A DNA stretch of 57,376 nucleotides from Prevotella sp. UBA2850 (GTDB lineage Bacteria > Bacteroidota > Bacteroidia > Bacteroidales > Bacteroidaceae): assembly GCA_002350805.1 (NCBI GenBank), contig DEFO01000050.1:1-57376 (forward strand), given 5' to 3'. Positions 8,146-16,561 of this stretch are shown here, one piece after another. The stretch's first letter is position 1. Every line of letters begins with the position of its first letter. The translations under genes were made by a program, and so were the position numbers. The notes beneath the pieces were generated by a model. The model ran no database searches, was not told the DNA's origin, and saw only the letters and a list, made by a program, of their open reading frames with translations.

Positions 8146-9708
8146 ATGAAAAGACAACATATATTATATAAAGGTGTGGTAACGGTATTACTACTGTTAG
8201 GTGCCGCCCCCACCATGGCCCAGCAGGACAACTCGCCAGCCGCCATGGAGAAACTGAAAGAACACAACCTGTGGTTCAACACGATGAACGCCGCAGGTAC
8301 TGTGTACGACAATACGCGTAACTTCTCGAACATCATCGTCAACTATGACATAGAGGACGGTGACTTCAGGCGCCCCCAGCAGGGCAAGAAGGACAAGAAC
8401 CTGTCTGTCAGCAGCGAGGGATTCATGGATTTAAACAAGGTGTATGTCTGGGGTAAGTTCTCCTTCAAGCACGAGAACGTGACAGATGCTGGCTATAACG
8501 CCTCCATCACCGACCCCTTCCGCGGCATGCCCTATTACATCGTCGATGAGTATCTGGACAGCAAATGGCGCAACCAGTTCTACGATTTGCAGGCCAGGGT
8601 GTCGTCACCGGTCATCAACAACTGGCTGACACTGGGTCTGGCCGGCAACTACAAGGCCTCGCTGGCTGCTAAGCAGCGCGACCCCAGCGTCGATACACGT
8701 TTCTATACGCTCCGGTTGGTGCCCAGCGCTACCTTCGCCTTCAACGAGCACCATCGTGCCGGTGTGCAGATTGACTACACATCCATCAAGGAAGACTCAC
8801 GCATGGACAATGTGTATTATTACCTCTATCAGTACTACTGGGCCACCTACGGTTTGGGCAGTTCCACACAGGATTACGGTTCCTCCGGTCCTTCCACCAA
8901 TTATATCGGTGACCGCATCGGTGCTGCCGTTCAGTATCAATATGAGGCAGGTCCCTGGAACATTCTGTTGGAGGGTGCCTACGCCAAACGTGTGGAACGG
9001 GCTGAGCAGTCGTATACCACTCCCAGAAAGATGTTCGAGGCCAAGGACCAGACCATCGACGTGAGTGGAACCATCCTGCACGAGGGTGAGGACTTCACAC
9101 ACAGTCTGAAGGCTGCGTGGGGCTACCGCCATATCGACGGCATCCAGTTCATGAACCAGCGCGACAATACCGAGTCGCAGCAGGGATGGATTGACCTGCA
9201 CCACGACATCCGCTCAACCTATGTGACACGCACCGCCTCACTGAAATACGGTATCATGCGCAACCGCGACAGCGAGTACGACTGGCGCGTGGATGCCAGC
9301 GTAGCATACATGGGACTCAAAGACAAGTACATCCTGCCCCCGTCGGCCAAAGACTCGAAGAACCTGTTCATCGACCTGGAGGCCAAGAAGAACTTCCGTG
9401 TAGGCGACAAGCTGAACAACCGTCTGCTGGTGGCCGTCAAGGGAGGTCTGCGCAATGCCATGGAGGGATGCTACTGCTATGGCGGCACGCACGAGGAATA
9501 CCCCACCATCACCATGGAGGCTGCAGACGAGGCTTACCTCACCAGCGACGCATGGCATGTGGGCGGTTCGCTCACCTATTCGCAGCAAATCAAGGAAGAC
9601 AAGAGAATGCATGTCTTCCTGAAGGCAGCTGTTGATTACCATAAGTCGAAAGCCGATGCCTTCGACAAGCGCACCTTCGCCTCTTGCACCTTAGGATTTA
9701 ATTTCTAA
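8146..9708 (+). CDS. DUF6850-like outer-membrane beta-barrel protein
   Basis: This 520-residue protein has a signal peptide (residues 1-26, ending TMAQ), a mixed N-terminal region and long stretches of alternating hydrophobic/polar residues with aromatic girdles, ending CTLGFNF, a canonical barrel C-terminus. It matches what I recall of DUF6850 barrels, which accompany DUF4876 lipoproteins and TonB receptors. It follows the lipoprotein gene by 36 bp. A passive channel, an export pore or an anchoring platform are all possible; nothing in the sequence decides. After its stop comes a long hairpin (9718-9779) before the peptidase-like genes, so it is probably the last gene transcribed at full level. 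Confidence 0.75.
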   Translation: MKRQHILYKGVVTVLLLLGAAPTMAQQDNSPAAMEKLKEHNLWFNTMNAAGTVYDNTRNFSNIIVNYDIEDGDFRRPQQGKKDKNLSVSSEGFMDLNKVYVWGKFSFKHENVTDAGYNASITDPFRGMPYYIVDEYLDSKWRNQFYDLQARVSSPVINNWLTLGLAGNYKASLAAKQRDPSVDTRFYTLRLVPSATFAFNEHHRAGVQIDYTSIKEDSRMDNVYYYLYQYYWATYGLGSSTQDYGSSGPSTNYIGDRIGAAVQYQYEAGPWNILLEGAYAKRVERAEQSYTTPRKMFEAKDQTIDVSGTILHEGEDFTHSLKAAWGYRHIDGIQFMNQRDNTESQQGWIDLHHDIRSTYVTRTASLKYGIMRNRDSEYDWRVDASVAYMGLKDKYILPPSAKDSKNLFIDLEAKKNFRVGDKLNNRLLVAVKGGLRNAMEGCYCYGGTHEEYPTITMEAADEAYLTSDAWHVGGSLTYSQQIKEDKRMHVFLKAAVDYHKSKADAFDKRTFASCTLGFNF

Positions 9709-9717
9709 CCATTCATC

Positions 9718-9790
9718 ATGCTGATGTCACTCATGTGGCACGGAGAGAGATGCTCCGTTGCCATGGGTGCCATCAGCATCTTTCTTTATT
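9718..9790 (+). terminator. Long intercistronic hairpin with T-rich tail
   Basis: Arms 9718-9745 and 9753-9779 form a stem of about 27 bp with a few mismatches and one bulge, closed by a 7-nt loop, then CTTTCTTTATT. It lies between the barrel gene (stop 9708) and the first peptidase-like gene (ATG 9798). No room is left for a promoter downstream, so it most likely acts as a partial terminator or an mRNA-stabilising hairpin that sets expression of the downstream three genes. Confidence 0.75.
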
Positions 9791-9797
9791 AGTGAAC

Positions 9798-11987
9798 ATG
9801 AAGAAAACTATCATACAGACTTTCTGTCTTCTGTGTCTTGCCACCATGGCCATGGCACAGAAATATGTCACACCGAAATATGCCATTCCGGAGCCACGGC
9901 AGACGATGCGGTCGTTCGCCATCATCACCGACAAGAAGACCTGGAAGAACTGCCGTGCCGACTTGCTGGCCTATCAGCAGCAGTTGGGCAGGGAACAGCT
10001 GCCCACCTTCATCGTGTATAAGGACTGGCGCCGTCCGGAGGAAGTGAAACAGGCCATTGCGCGCCTCTACACGAAGCACCATCTCGAGGGAGTGGTCTTC
10101 ATTGGCGATGTGCCCATCGCCATGATCCGCCAGGCGCAGCACCTCACGTCGGCCTTTAAGATGAACGAGGAGACGTTCCCATGGCGCGACGCCAGTGTAC
10201 CCAGCGACCGTTTCTACGACGATTTCTCGCTGAAGTTCGACTTCCTCAAACAAGACTCTGTACAGAAGAACTTCTTCTATTACAACCTGGCAGCCGACTC
10301 GCCGCAGCAAATCCACTGCGACATCTATTCCGCGCGCATCAAACCCGTGAGTAGCGGAAAGGATCCCTATCGCCAGATCAGCGACTATCTGCAGAAAGCC
10401 ATTGCAGAGCATCAAGCCGGCAATTCGCTCGATCAGTTCTTCTCGTATACCGGCGACGGCTCTTACTCGAACTCTCTCACTGCTTGGACGGCAGAGGCAT
10501 TCACACTGCGCGAGCAGTTCCCGGGTGTGTTCGACGGCAAGGGGCGGGCGCGGTTCATGCGGTACAACATGTTCGACTATCCGAAGAACTTCGTCATCAA
10601 CATGATGAAACGCGATGACCTCGACCTGGCCATCTTCCATGAGCATGGAACACCCGACAGGCAGTACATCTCAGCCTCGCCACCCACAACAAGCCTGAGC
10701 GAGCACATCGAGAAGATGAAGCTCGACGGCCGTTCGTTCCTGCGCCGCAAAGGAACCACCGAAAAGGATGTCCATGCCTATTATGAGCGGCAGCGTGAAC
10801 GCGGACTCGACTCCACCTGGTTTGCCGGGTACAATGACCCGAAGCAGATAGAGGCCGACTCGCTGCTCGACCTGCAGACCGGCATCGTGCTGACCGATGT
10901 CACAGCGATGAAGCCCAATGCCCGCATGACCATCTTCGACGCCTGCTACAACGGCGACTTCCGCGAGGACGACTATATCGCCGGCCGCTATATCTTCAGC
11001 GACGGGAAGGCTGTGGCTGCCTTTGCCAACTCGGTGAATGTGCTGCAGGATAAGATGGCCAACGACATGCTGGGCCTGCTGGGTATGGGAGCCCGAATCG
11101 GACAATGGGCGCAACTGACGAATATCCTCGAGAGTCATGTCATTGGCGACCCCACCCTGCGCTTCACTCCTTTTGATAGTGACGTCGATGCCGCCGCCAT
11201 GCTGAGCGTGCCCTACGATGAGCGGCAGGCCCTGCAATGGCTCGACTCGCCTTATGCCGACATACAAAACATGGCCATGTATCTGCTCTATCACCATGGT
11301 TACCAGGGGCTGAGCCGGCTGCTGGCCGACAAGTACCGCTCATCGTCGTTTTGGATGGTGAGATATACTGCCATCTCGCTATTGGAGAAAATCGGTGGGC
11401 GCGACTTCGAGGACCTGCTCAAGGAGTCTATCCACGACCCCTATGAGTTCATCCGCCGCTCAACGGTCAACTGGATGGGCGACGTGGGTCGCGACGATTA
11501 TCTGCCGCTGCTGGTCAAGGAGTATGCCGAGAACTATTTCTCTGAGCGTGAGCGTTTCGATATCGGTATGGTGATGCGCGTCTTCGACAACAAGGCACTG
11601 AAGAAAGCCATCGACGAGGTGCTCTCAGCATCGTATGTCGACGACAAAGACGACATTGCCGACAACCTGTTGCGCGAGAACGACATGATGAGCGACATCA
11701 ACGAGCGCATCCTCAACACTGCCGCCAAGCCCGGCGGCCGCAAGTCGATGATCAACTCGCTGAAGAACTCCAACATGCACATGTATGTTCCGCAATATGT
11801 GAAGCTCCTGCTCAATCCCGACGAGAGCGACGAGGTCAAGGTCGCCATGCTGCAGGCATTGGCATGGTTCACCCACTCTGTCAACCGTCAGCCCATCATC
11901 GATGTCTGCCGTCAGCTCATGAACGACGACCAGGTCTCCGCACTGGTGAGAACAAATGCGCTCCGTACGTATAACCGTCTAAAGTAA
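9798..11987 (+). CDS. C25 (gingipain-like) peptidase with HEAT-like tail, copy 1
   Basis: This 729-residue exported protein has a signal peptide (residues 1-21, ending AMAQ) and a core typical of clan CD family C25: FAIITDK, VVFIGDVP, VPSDRFYDD, a catalytic-His motif FHEHGTP (His283), a catalytic-Cys motif FDACYNG (Cys383) and the closing VIGDPTLRF near residue 450. Residues about 470-729 are helical pairs with HEAT-like spacing (for example HDPYEFIRRSTVNWMG). The His-Cys distance of 100 residues exceeds the roughly 30 of gingipains because of a helical insert. There is no T9SS C-terminal sorting domain, so periplasmic action is likely. I chose the ATG at 9798 because it starts the signal peptide; the longer frame from 9735 would run through the hairpin. 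Cleavage specificity and substrate are unknown. Alternative: a proteolytically inactive scaffold, but both dyad residues are present. Confidence 0.8.
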   Translation: MKKTIIQTFCLLCLATMAMAQKYVTPKYAIPEPRQTMRSFAIITDKKTWKNCRADLLAYQQQLGREQLPTFIVYKDWRRPEEVKQAIARLYTKHHLEGVVFIGDVPIAMIRQAQHLTSAFKMNEETFPWRDASVPSDRFYDDFSLKFDFLKQDSVQKNFFYYNLAADSPQQIHCDIYSARIKPVSSGKDPYRQISDYLQKAIAEHQAGNSLDQFFSYTGDGSYSNSLTAWTAEAFTLREQFPGVFDGKGRARFMRYNMFDYPKNFVINMMKRDDLDLAIFHEHGTPDRQYISASPPTTSLSEHIEKMKLDGRSFLRRKGTTEKDVHAYYERQRERGLDSTWFAGYNDPKQIEADSLLDLQTGIVLTDVTAMKPNARMTIFDACYNGDFREDDYIAGRYIFSDGKAVAAFANSVNVLQDKMANDMLGLLGMGARIGQWAQLTNILESHVIGDPTLRFTPFDSDVDAAAMLSVPYDERQALQWLDSPYADIQNMAMYLLYHHGYQGLSRLLADKYRSSSFWMVRYTAISLLEKIGGRDFEDLLKESIHDPYEFIRRSTVNWMGDVGRDDYLPLLVKEYAENYFSERERFDIGMVMRVFDNKALKKAIDEVLSASYVDDKDDIADNLLRENDMMSDINERILNTAAKPGGRKSMINSLKNSNMHMYVPQYVKLLLNPDESDEVKVAMLQALAWFTHSVNRQPIIDVCRQLMNDDQVSALVRTNALRTYNRLK

Positions 11988-11994
11988 CCATACG

Positions 11995-14232
11995 ATGAGA
12001 AAGATATATTCCCTTTTGCTATTCATGGCACTCCTGCCAATGGTCATTCATGCCGCCGCCAACAAGAAAAAGAAGGCCGTTCAGCAGCCCGTCATCGTAG
12101 AACCTCAGCGGCAATGCCCCACGGCCTTTGCCATTATCACCGACAACAAGACCTACGAACAATGCAAGGAGGCCCTGCTGCACTATCGTGATGCCGTAGA
12201 GCACGACGGTCTGTCCACCTACATGATTTATGCCGACTGGAAGAACCCCATGGAGGTGCGCACAGCCATCAGCCGGCTGTATGGCGACTGTCCTTCGCTC
12301 GAGGGTATTGTGCTCGTGGGCGATGTCCCCATTGCCATGATTCGCAATGCACAACACACCACCACGGCCTTCAAGATGAACGAAGAGACCTTCGGCATCC
12401 GCGAGTCGAGTGTGCCCAGCGACCGCTTCTACGACGACCTGCACCTGCAGTTCCGCTTCCTCCAGCAAGACCCCGACGACAAGGCTCTGTTCTACTACCA
12501 GCTGACCGAAGAGAGCCCGCAGTCGCTCCGTCCCACCTTCTACTCAGCCCGCATCCGCCACACCGAGGGCATCGGCGGCGACAAATATGCAGCCGTCTCA
12601 GCATTCTTGGAGAAGGCGGCTCTTGCCAAATACGACACCGCCGCCAATCCACTCGACCAGGTGGTGACCTACAATGGCGGGTCGTACAACTACGACTGTG
12701 TCATTGTATATATGGACGAGGAGAAAGCCTACCGCGAGAACTTCCCGCTGGCCTTCCAGAGCGGCACCAGCTTCAAGCACTGGAACTTCCGCATGAACCA
12801 GCCCATGAAATACAAGATATTCAGCGAGTTGCAGCGCACCGACCTCGACCTCTTCATGTTTCATGAGCATGGCACCCCCAACCAACAACTGGTCAACGAG
12901 CACCTCGTGGGCAACAGTTCCACCAGCCGCTACCAGCTACTGCAGGGCGACATCTATGGTGCCATCCGAAGCCATGTAGAGCGCAAGCACCTCAACGAAG
13001 ACTCGCTGGTGCTGGCCATGCAGCAGAAGTTCCACCTCACGCCGGCGTTCTTCAAGGACTATAAGAACCCCGACTTCTGGAAGAACGACTCCATTGCCGA
13101 CGCCGATGTGTATATCAGCACCACCGACCTGAAAGGGCGCACCACGAATGCCCGCATGGTGATGTTCGACGCCTGCTACAACGGTTCGTTCCAAGACTCC
13201 GACTATGTGGCCGGCCACTATCTCTTCAACGGCGGCAAGACGCTGGTCTGCCAAGCCAACACCCGTAATGTGCTGCAAGACCGCTGGACCATCGAGATGG
13301 TTGGTCTGCTGTCGCACGGATTGCGTGTCGGACAGTACAACCGTCAGGTGGCCACTCTCGAGGGCCATCTGGTGGGCGACCCGACAGTCCACTTCTCGCC
13401 CCTTCAGGCCAACAGTCTCTCGCAGGATGTGGTACTGCGTGCCCACGATGCCGCCTACTGGCACCAACAGCTGCAGAGCCCCTATGCCGATATTCAGTGC
13501 CTGGCCCTGCGCAAGTTGGCCGACATCGACACCCTGCGCCAGCAGTCGGCGTTCTTCCTCAGTCACTTCAAGAAGAGCCGCCTGAACACGGTGCGCATGG
13601 AATGTCTGCAGCTGCTCAGCCGCTATGCCAACGCCGACTTTACCGAGGCCGTGCGCATCGGGCTGCACGACCCCTACGAGCGCATTGCCCGCAGCTGTGC
13701 CACCTATGCCGGCTGCATTGCCGACCCGGTGCTTGTCGACGATGTCATCAGCGTATTGCAAGGCGATGAGGAACGGGTACGCGCCCAATATGCACTCAAC
13801 AGCACACTGTTCATGTTCGACGAAGAGGCCATCATCAATGCCCTGCAACGATATTTCGACACTGCCGACCGCACCGACATCGACAACGAGCGCAAGCGTG
13901 CCGTCGACGCCATCCGCAAGGAGTTTGCCGACAAGATGAAACGCGAGCAGGTCATCTTCAACAAACAGGCCAAGGACGACAGCCGCATGATGAGCATCCG
14001 CTTGCTGCGCAACTACCCGCGCACGGGCGGCATCGACCGATACCTCCAGTTCATTGCCGACGACGGCAACCCCGAGCCGTTGCGCGTCATTATGGCCGAG
14101 GCTCTCGGATGGTTCAACTACTCCTATCGCCGCGCCGACATCATCAAGGGATGCCAGCAGCTGCTCAACTACCCCGACCTGCCCGAGCTGCTGCGTGCCG
14201 AACTCACTCAAACCATCAACCGACTGAAATGA
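11995..14232 (+). CDS. C25-like peptidase with HEAT-like tail, copy 2
   Basis: This 745-residue paralogue of the preceding gene starts 7 bp after its stop. Signal peptide residues 1-21 are followed by a Lys-rich stretch (NKKKKA) not seen in the other copies. The same ordered motifs occur: FAIITDN, IVLVGDVP, VPSDRFYDD, FHEHGTP (His292), FDACYNG (Cys394) and LVGDPTVHF, then a helical HEAT-like region to the C-terminus. The insert between His and Cys differs strongly from that of copy 1, while the core motifs are conserved, which suggests selection for different substrates or partners (inference). It has no T9SS sorting domain. Tight spacing indicates co-translation with copy 1. Function as for copy 1; substrate unknown. 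Confidence 0.8.
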   Translation: MRKIYSLLLFMALLPMVIHAAANKKKKAVQQPVIVEPQRQCPTAFAIITDNKTYEQCKEALLHYRDAVEHDGLSTYMIYADWKNPMEVRTAISRLYGDCPSLEGIVLVGDVPIAMIRNAQHTTTAFKMNEETFGIRESSVPSDRFYDDLHLQFRFLQQDPDDKALFYYQLTEESPQSLRPTFYSARIRHTEGIGGDKYAAVSAFLEKAALAKYDTAANPLDQVVTYNGGSYNYDCVIVYMDEEKAYRENFPLAFQSGTSFKHWNFRMNQPMKYKIFSELQRTDLDLFMFHEHGTPNQQLVNEHLVGNSSTSRYQLLQGDIYGAIRSHVERKHLNEDSLVLAMQQKFHLTPAFFKDYKNPDFWKNDSIADADVYISTTDLKGRTTNARMVMFDACYNGSFQDSDYVAGHYLFNGGKTLVCQANTRNVLQDRWTIEMVGLLSHGLRVGQYNRQVATLEGHLVGDPTVHFSPLQANSLSQDVVLRAHDAAYWHQQLQSPYADIQCLALRKLADIDTLRQQSAFFLSHFKKSRLNTVRMECLQLLSRYANADFTEAVRIGLHDPYERIARSCATYAGCIADPVLVDDVISVLQGDEERVRAQYALNSTLFMFDEEAIINALQRYFDTADRTDIDNERKRAVDAIRKEFADKMKREQVIFNKQAKDDSRMMSIRLLRNYPRTGGIDRYLQFIADDGNPEPLRVIMAEALGWFNYSYRRADIIKGCQQLLNYPDLPELLRAELTQTINRLK

Positions 14233-14266
14233 TACCCATCCATACGCTAACTCAACAACCCATCTT

Positions 14267-16459
14267 ATGAAAAGAATACTTTCTGCTATTTGCCTGCTGC
14301 TGACCACCGCTGCGCTCTCGGCACAGACCATTGTCAAGCCCGGGGTGAAGACACCCACCACCTTCGCCATCGTCATCGACAAAGTGAGCTACGAGAAAGC
14401 CCGCGCTGCTGTCGATGCCTACAAACAGAGCATCGAGGCCGACGGTCTGGGCACCTGGCTGCTCATCGACGACTGGCGCTCGCCCGAGCCCATCCGCCAG
14501 CTGCTGCAGCAATACCATGCCGACAAGAAAGCGCCCCTCGAAGGCTGCGTCCTCGTGGGCGACATCCCCATTCCCATGATTCGCGACGGCCAGTATCTCA
14601 CCTCTGCCTTCAAGATGAACCAGAAACGCGACTGGAAGGAGTCGAGCGTGGCCAGCGACCGCTTCTACGACGACTTCTCGCTGAAGTTCGACTTCATCAA
14701 GCAAGACGCCGACCTGCCGCTCTACTTCTACTACTCCCTGCGCCCCGACTCCAGGCATCATCTCTCGCCCGCCATCTACTCAGGCCGCATCAAGCCCCTC
14801 GAGCTCGACGGTGTCGACAAGTATGTCATGCTGCGCGACTATCTGAATAAGGTGGTAAGGGAGAAAACCGAGAACAAGGCCAACGTCGTCGACCGTCTCA
14901 CCATGGCCCGAGGACACGGCTACAACAGCGAGGACCGCAACGCATGGGCCGGTGAGCAACTGGCCCTGCGCGAACAGATGCCGCAGCTCTTCCGACCGGG
15001 CATGACGGTGAAGTTCATCGATTTCGACACGATGTACCCCGCCAAGAAAATCTATCTGAACGAAGTGCAGACCGACGACCTCGACATCCTGCTCTTCCAC
15101 CATCATGGTGCACCCGACACCCAGTATCTCAACGGCTTTCCCAACGTGTCGGCCATCGAGCCAAGCATCGAGAACATCAAGGCGTTCCTGCGCAGTAAGA
15201 TTCCCGCCAAGGCCCGGAAAATAGGGCGCGAGGCTGCCATCGACGAGTATGCCAACCACTACAACGTGCCCCGCAGCTGGTGCGAGGAGGCCTTCGACGT
15301 GGCCATGCAGCGAAAAGACTCCATCAACAACGAGATGATGGACATCCACACCTACGACATCCATCCGCTGCATCCCAACGCCCGGTTCATCCTCTTCGAT
15401 GCCTGCTATAATGGCTCATTCTACGAGAAAGACAACATTGCCGGGGCCTACATCTTTGCCAAGGGCAAGACCATCGCAACCATCGGCGGTACGGTGAACG
15501 CCCTGCAAGACAAATGGCCCGACGAGTTTGTGGGACTGCTGGCCGCCGGCATGCGCATCGGCCAGTTCAACCGCCTGACCGGCTATCTGGAGAGCCATCT
15601 CATCGGCGACCCCACCTTCCGTTTCAGCGACAACAGCCAGGCCGGATTCGACATCAACCAGGCCCTCGCCCTTCATCATGCCGATGCCGCCTTCTGGCAG
15701 AAGAAACTCAACCACCCACTGCCCGACGTGCAGGCCATGGCCCTGCGGCAGTTGCACTATGCGCGTGTTCCCTCGCTGCCCGCCCTGCTGGAGAAGACCT
15801 ATTTCAACTCCGACTGTTTCGTGGTGCGCATGGAGGCCGTCCGCCTGCTGGGACTCTACTACCCCGACCAGGCCACCGAAGTGCTCAAGGCAGCCTTCAA
15901 CGACAGCTACGAGCTGGTGCGCCGTCTGGGCAGCGAGATGGCCGAGCGCAACGCCTCGCCCGCCTTCATCCCCAGCATTGTCGCTGCCACCATTGCCCGT
16001 GGCTATGAGAACCGTCTCAACTTCCGCCTCTTAGGTTCGCTGGCCGCCTTCGATGCCGCCGCCCTCACCGCCGAGATGGACCGCCAGTTGCAAGGTCGCT
16101 ACCTCTATAGCGACACGCTCATCACCCGTTTCCGCAACTCAGTGAAAGCCATCGACCGCCATTTCAGCTCCGACAGGAAAGAGCTGGCCGACGACAGTCT
16201 GAAGATCACCACCCGTTGCAACACCATCCTGGCCTATCGCAACCATCCGCAGCCACAGATGGTCGACGACTTCCTGCGCATCGCCGCCGATGAGCGAGCC
16301 GACCTGCAGCTGCGAACAGCAGCCGTACAGACGCTCGGATGGTACGACACCAGCTACCGCCGCCACGACATCGTCAGCGCCTTGAGCCGCATCACCACCC
16401 CTGATGCCGCCCTGCAGGCCGACATCACCCGGGCCATCAACCGGTTGAAAGAAAGATAA
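14267..16459 (+). CDS. C25-like peptidase with HEAT-like tail, copy 3
   Basis: This 730-residue third paralogue has a signal peptide (residues 1-19, ending LSAQ) and the motifs FAIVIDK, CVLVGDIP, VASDRFYDD, FHHHGAP (His280), FDACYNG (Cys380) and LIGDPTFRF, followed by HEAT-like helices. The His motif differs slightly (HHHGAP for HEHGTP), with the Glu before the catalytic His replaced by His. It starts 34 bp after copy 2 and is the last gene before a strong terminator at 16464-16496. Its codon use is the most GC-rich at third positions of the three by eye. All three copies keep the dyad, so none looks like a decayed duplicate. Confidence 0.8.
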   Translation: MKRILSAICLLLTTAALSAQTIVKPGVKTPTTFAIVIDKVSYEKARAAVDAYKQSIEADGLGTWLLIDDWRSPEPIRQLLQQYHADKKAPLEGCVLVGDIPIPMIRDGQYLTSAFKMNQKRDWKESSVASDRFYDDFSLKFDFIKQDADLPLYFYYSLRPDSRHHLSPAIYSGRIKPLELDGVDKYVMLRDYLNKVVREKTENKANVVDRLTMARGHGYNSEDRNAWAGEQLALREQMPQLFRPGMTVKFIDFDTMYPAKKIYLNEVQTDDLDILLFHHHGAPDTQYLNGFPNVSAIEPSIENIKAFLRSKIPAKARKIGREAAIDEYANHYNVPRSWCEEAFDVAMQRKDSINNEMMDIHTYDIHPLHPNARFILFDACYNGSFYEKDNIAGAYIFAKGKTIATIGGTVNALQDKWPDEFVGLLAAGMRIGQFNRLTGYLESHLIGDPTFRFSDNSQAGFDINQALALHHADAAFWQKKLNHPLPDVQAMALRQLHYARVPSLPALLEKTYFNSDCFVVRMEAVRLLGLYYPDQATEVLKAAFNDSYELVRRLGSEMAERNASPAFIPSIVAATIARGYENRLNFRLLGSLAAFDAAALTAEMDRQLQGRYLYSDTLITRFRNSVKAIDRHFSSDRKELADDSLKITTRCNTILAYRNHPQPQMVDDFLRIAADERADLQLRTAAVQTLGWYDTSYRRHDIVSALSRITTPDAALQADITRAINRLKER

Positions 16460-16463
16460 AGCA

Positions 16464-16496
16464 AAAGCCCCATCGCAGTTCGATGGGGCTTTTTTT
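16464..16496 (+). terminator. Terminator of the receptor/peptidase operon (bidirectional)
   Basis: A perfect 12-bp stem (AAAGCCCCATCG at 16464-16475 with CGATGGGGCTTT at 16481-16492), a 5-nt loop and a following T run end the plus-strand operon 5 bp after its stop. The reverse orientation also has T-rich flanks, so it may also stop the convergent operon whose last gene ends at 16562. Confidence 0.9.
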
Positions 16497-16561
16497 ACGG
16501 GCATTCATCAGAAGCCCACAGATTCGGATCTTAATGACGAGTCAGAATGCGACAAGGTGGC

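Noticed and set aside
9735..9797. Upstream extension of the first C25-like gene
   Set aside because: The extension would translate the long hairpin, and the ATG at 9798 begins a clean signal peptide.
12937..14382. Open frame of 481 codons antisense to peptidase-like copies 2 and 3
   Set aside because: It runs across two genes with intact motifs and has no start context or recognisable domain.
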